Source of the DNA: CAZSDU01 sp963662525
GTDB taxonomy: Bacteria; Bacteroidota; Bacteroidia; Bacteroidales; FEN-979
Assembly: GCA_963662525.1 (NCBI GenBank)
Contig: OY759717.1
Span: forward strand, 2,170,001 to 2,234,000
Reading direction: 5' to 3'
DNA: 64,000 nucleotides
Both the position numbers and the translations under genes were made by a program. Below are positions 62,141-64,000 of the stretch, in pieces (positions within the stretch are counted from its first letter, which is position 1; each line of letters begins with the position of its first letter). The notes beneath the pieces are model-generated. The model ran no database searches. It saw nothing but the letters and a program-made list of their open reading frames with translations, and was not told where the DNA came from.

Positions 62141-64000
62141 AGCCGGTTTATCTGGATTATAATGCAACTACTCCCTTGGCTCCTGAGGTTGTTAAGGCCA
62201 TGCTCCCCTTTTTGGACGGTGTCTTTGGAAATCCTTCCAGTATGCATGTATATGGAATCGAAGCAAAAAGGGCGGTTGAAAATGCCAGGAAAAAAGTTGC
62301 CAGCCTCATTCATGCTCATCAGGATGAAATTATTTTCACCAGTGGGGGAACTGAAGCAAACAACCTCGCCATAAAAGGGGCAGCCTTCTCCAGAAAAGAG
62401 AAAGGCAACCATATCATCACTTCATCCATTGAGCATCCAGCCGTGACAGAAGTATGTAAATTTCTTCAGTTGCATGGATTCCAGATTACTTATTTACCTG
62501 TTGATTCCTATGGAAGAATTGACCCCCTCGGTGTTGAACAAAGTATCAGGCCTGAAACCATACTGATTACGATAATGCATGCCAATAATGAGGTTGGAAC
62601 GATTCAGCCAATCATCGAAATAGGAGAAATTGCCAGGAGGAAAAATATTCTTTTTCATACTGATGCTGCTCAATCTGTTGGTAAAATACCAGTGAATGTG
62701 AAAGAGATGAAGGTTGACCTGCTTTCAATTGCTGCACATAAACTTTATGCTCCCAAGGGAATTGGTGTATTGTACAAACGCAGGGGAGTATTTCTGGAAA
62801 AGCAACTTCATGGGGCAGATCATGAATCTAACATGAGAGCGGGAACGGAAAATGTGATGCAGGTAGTTGGACTTGGCGCAGCAGCAGAGATTTGCGGAAC
62901 GGACAAGACACAAAATCTGATGAGACTTCGAGATATGTTGTATGATGGGATCCACCGGGGAATCCCGCAGGTCAGAATGAACGGACATCCGCAGGATAGG
63001 CTCCCGAATACCTTAAGCCTTGGATTTCCCGGCGTTGAGGCGGCAATCCTATTAAATGAAATGAAAGGTATAGCTGCTTCTGCTGGTGCAGCCTGCCATG
63101 CCAATCGAGAAGAAATGTCAGGTGTGCTGGCTGCCATGCAAGTAACCCGTAATTATGCCATTGGGACCATCCGGTTTTCTTTAGGAAGGATGACTACAGA
63201 AGAGGAAATACAACAGGCCATTCCTTTGATCATTGAAGGGTACAGAAGAGTTAAGGGAGATGATCAGAAAGCAGTGAAGGAAGAGGTAACTACTTCAATA
63301 AAACTGACTGAATATACTCATGCACAGGGGTGCGCCTGTAAAATTAGGCCTCAGCTTTTAGAAAAAATCCTGAGAGATCTGCCCCTCTTTACTGATCCAG
63401 CTGTGCTTGTCGACCATCAGACATCTGACGATGCTGCAGTTTACCTGATCAATAAAAACCTCGCCCTTGTCGAAACAGTAGATTTCATTCCTCCTGTTGT
63501 CGACGATCCATACGCATATGGGGCCATTGCTGCTGCCAACGCCATTAGTGATATTTATGCCATGGGGGCTGACCCGCTTTTCGCATTGAGCATTGTAGCC
63601 TTTCCTGATCGGGTGCTTCCGCTGAAGGTTTTAGGACAAATTTTAAAAGGGGCTGCAGATAAAGCAGCCGAAGCGGGAATCAGTATAATTGGCGGACATA
63701 GTATTGAAGATCATGAACCGAAATTTGGCCTGGTCGTGACAGGAACAGTGCACCCTGACAGAATTATTAAAAACTCTACTGCCAAAGCTGGAGATGCGCT
63801 TATCCTTACCAAACCTCTTGGAACCGGTATCATTACAACAGCTATTAAACGTGGAATTGCAGAATCGGTATTCATCCATGAAGCAATTTCTTCGATGGCT
63901 GAACTTAATAACATATCTGCAAAGGTGATGAAGCGTTATAAAGTGAGTTCCTGTACGGATGTTACTGGCTTTGGGCTGCTCGGACATTTAAAAGAATTGA
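62137..64000 (+). CDS. selD: Cysteine desulfurase-selenophosphate synthetase (NifS-SelD) fusion, cut by window end
   Basis: An unbroken frame of 621 codons from ATG 62137 to the right edge; I read every codon through the junction and found no stop or shift. Residues 1-372 are a NifS/IscS-type desulfurase: VYLDYNATTPL, SGGTEANNLAIKG, HTDAAQSVGKIPV, PLP-binding Lys202 (AAHKLYAPKG) and catalytic Cys320 (SAGAACHA). After a charged linker (about 373-388) SelD starts: LTEYTHAQGCACKI, where Cys399 and Lys402 match E. coli SelD Cys17 and Lys20, then TVDFIPPVVDDPYAYG, ANAISDIYAMGADP and GGHSIEDHEPKFGL. The desulfurase half could free selenium from selenocysteine and hand it to the SelD half for ATP-driven conversion to selenophosphate. 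The C-terminus lies outside the window. Cys, not selenocysteine, is at the active site. Confidence 0.9.
   Translation, partial: MKPVYLDYNATTPLAPEVVKAMLPFLDGVFGNPSSMHVYGIEAKRAVENARKKVASLIHAHQDEIIFTSGGTEANNLAIKGAAFSRKEKGNHIITSSIEHPAVTEVCKFLQLHGFQITYLPVDSYGRIDPLGVEQSIRPETILITIMHANNEVGTIQPIIEIGEIARRKNILFHTDAAQSVGKIPVNVKEMKVDLLSIAAHKLYAPKGIGVLYKRRGVFLEKQLHGADHESNMRAGTENVMQVVGLGAAAEICGTDKTQNLMRLRDMLYDGIHRGIPQVRMNGHPQDRLPNTLSLGFPGVEAAILLNEMKGIAASAGAACHANREEMSGVLAAMQVTRNYAIGTIRFSLGRMTTEEEIQQAIPLIIEGYRRVKGDDQKAVKEEVTTSIKLTEYTHAQGCACKIRPQLLEKILRDLPLFTDPAVLVDHQTSDDAAVYLINKNLALVETVDFIPPVVDDPYAYGAIAAANAISDIYAMGADPLFALSIVAFPDRVLPLKVLGQILKGAADKAAEAGISIIGGHSIEDHEPKFGLVVTGTVHPDRIIKNSTAKAGDALILTKPLGTGIITTAIKRGIAESVFIHEAISSMAELNNISAKVMKRYKVSSCTDVTGFGLLGHLKEL

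Overview
The window comes from a member of the Bacteroidota, probably a Bacteroidales-like lineage. The signs are a gldH lipoprotein, a PorV/PorQ-family barrel, a type IX secretion (T9SS) C-terminal sorting domain, an S9 dipeptidyl peptidase, a TonB receptor with a carboxypeptidase-regulatory N-terminus, promoter boxes of the TAnnTTTG type, and few Shine-Dalgarno sequences. There is no rRNA, CRISPR array, prophage or integrated plasmid. The only mobile-type gene is one REP-associated transposase-like (RAYT) gene at 6.2-6.8 kb.

Layout. 0-6.2 kb: the end of a sulfatase-like membrane enzyme, then a leftward group of holB, ricT, gldH and a class A penicillin-binding protein. 6.2-6.8 kb: the RAYT, with a hairpin over its start codon. 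6.8-10.2 kb: the succinate dehydrogenase/fumarate reductase operon. 10.3-22.6 kb: housekeeping genes (aminopeptidase P, alpha/beta hydrolase, nadD, gmk, yicC, cardiolipin synthase-like, EamA exporter, Hsp20, glutamine synthetase, TerC, a CheR/CheB pair, meaB). 22.7-25.2 kb: tRNA-Lys, two very small genes, and a 591-residue protein of unknown function resembling nitronate monooxygenases. 25.3-34.8 kb: a secreted M1 peptidase, an acyl-CoA ligase and an RND efflux operon. 34.9-35.7 kb: tRNA-Pro and tRNA-Thr, a 34-residue lysine-rich protein, and a small exported protein with three LAPLTPxEAxF repeats. 36-45.7 kb: a dipeptidyl peptidase; the operon phosphopantetheinyl transferase-metH-metF-GGGP synthase; and divergent ahcY. 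MetH, MetF and AhcY together form the methyl cycle. 45.8-55.9 kb: a degenerate Rieske-like lipoprotein, a small basic exported protein, and a three-gene outer-membrane cluster (TonB receptor, 1427-residue secreted protein, PorV-family barrel). 56-61 kb: greA, a HIT protein, purF and a TPR membrane protein. 61.1-64 kb: a selenium module.

The most striking system is at the right edge. mnmH (tRNA 2-selenouridine synthase) overlaps by ATGA a single reading frame that joins a NifS-type cysteine desulfurase to selenophosphate synthetase (SelD) and runs off the window. Two adjacent genes would therefore cover selenium mobilisation, activation and insertion into tRNA. Other points of note are the outer-membrane trio, the nitronate-monooxygenase-like protein with a cysteine cluster, and a class of 7-9 bp degenerate tandem words placed at gene junctions, often across a stop or start codon.

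Several open frames have upstream in-frame extensions that I judge untranslated. I moved the starts of sdhA, glutamine synthetase, terC, yicC, gmk, the RND adaptor, GGGP synthase, ahcY, the 1427-residue protein, the PorV-family gene, greA, purF, the acyl-CoA ligase, the 68-residue gene and mnmH to internal ATGs and give the reason in each entry. All homology statements come from motif reading, not from a database search.
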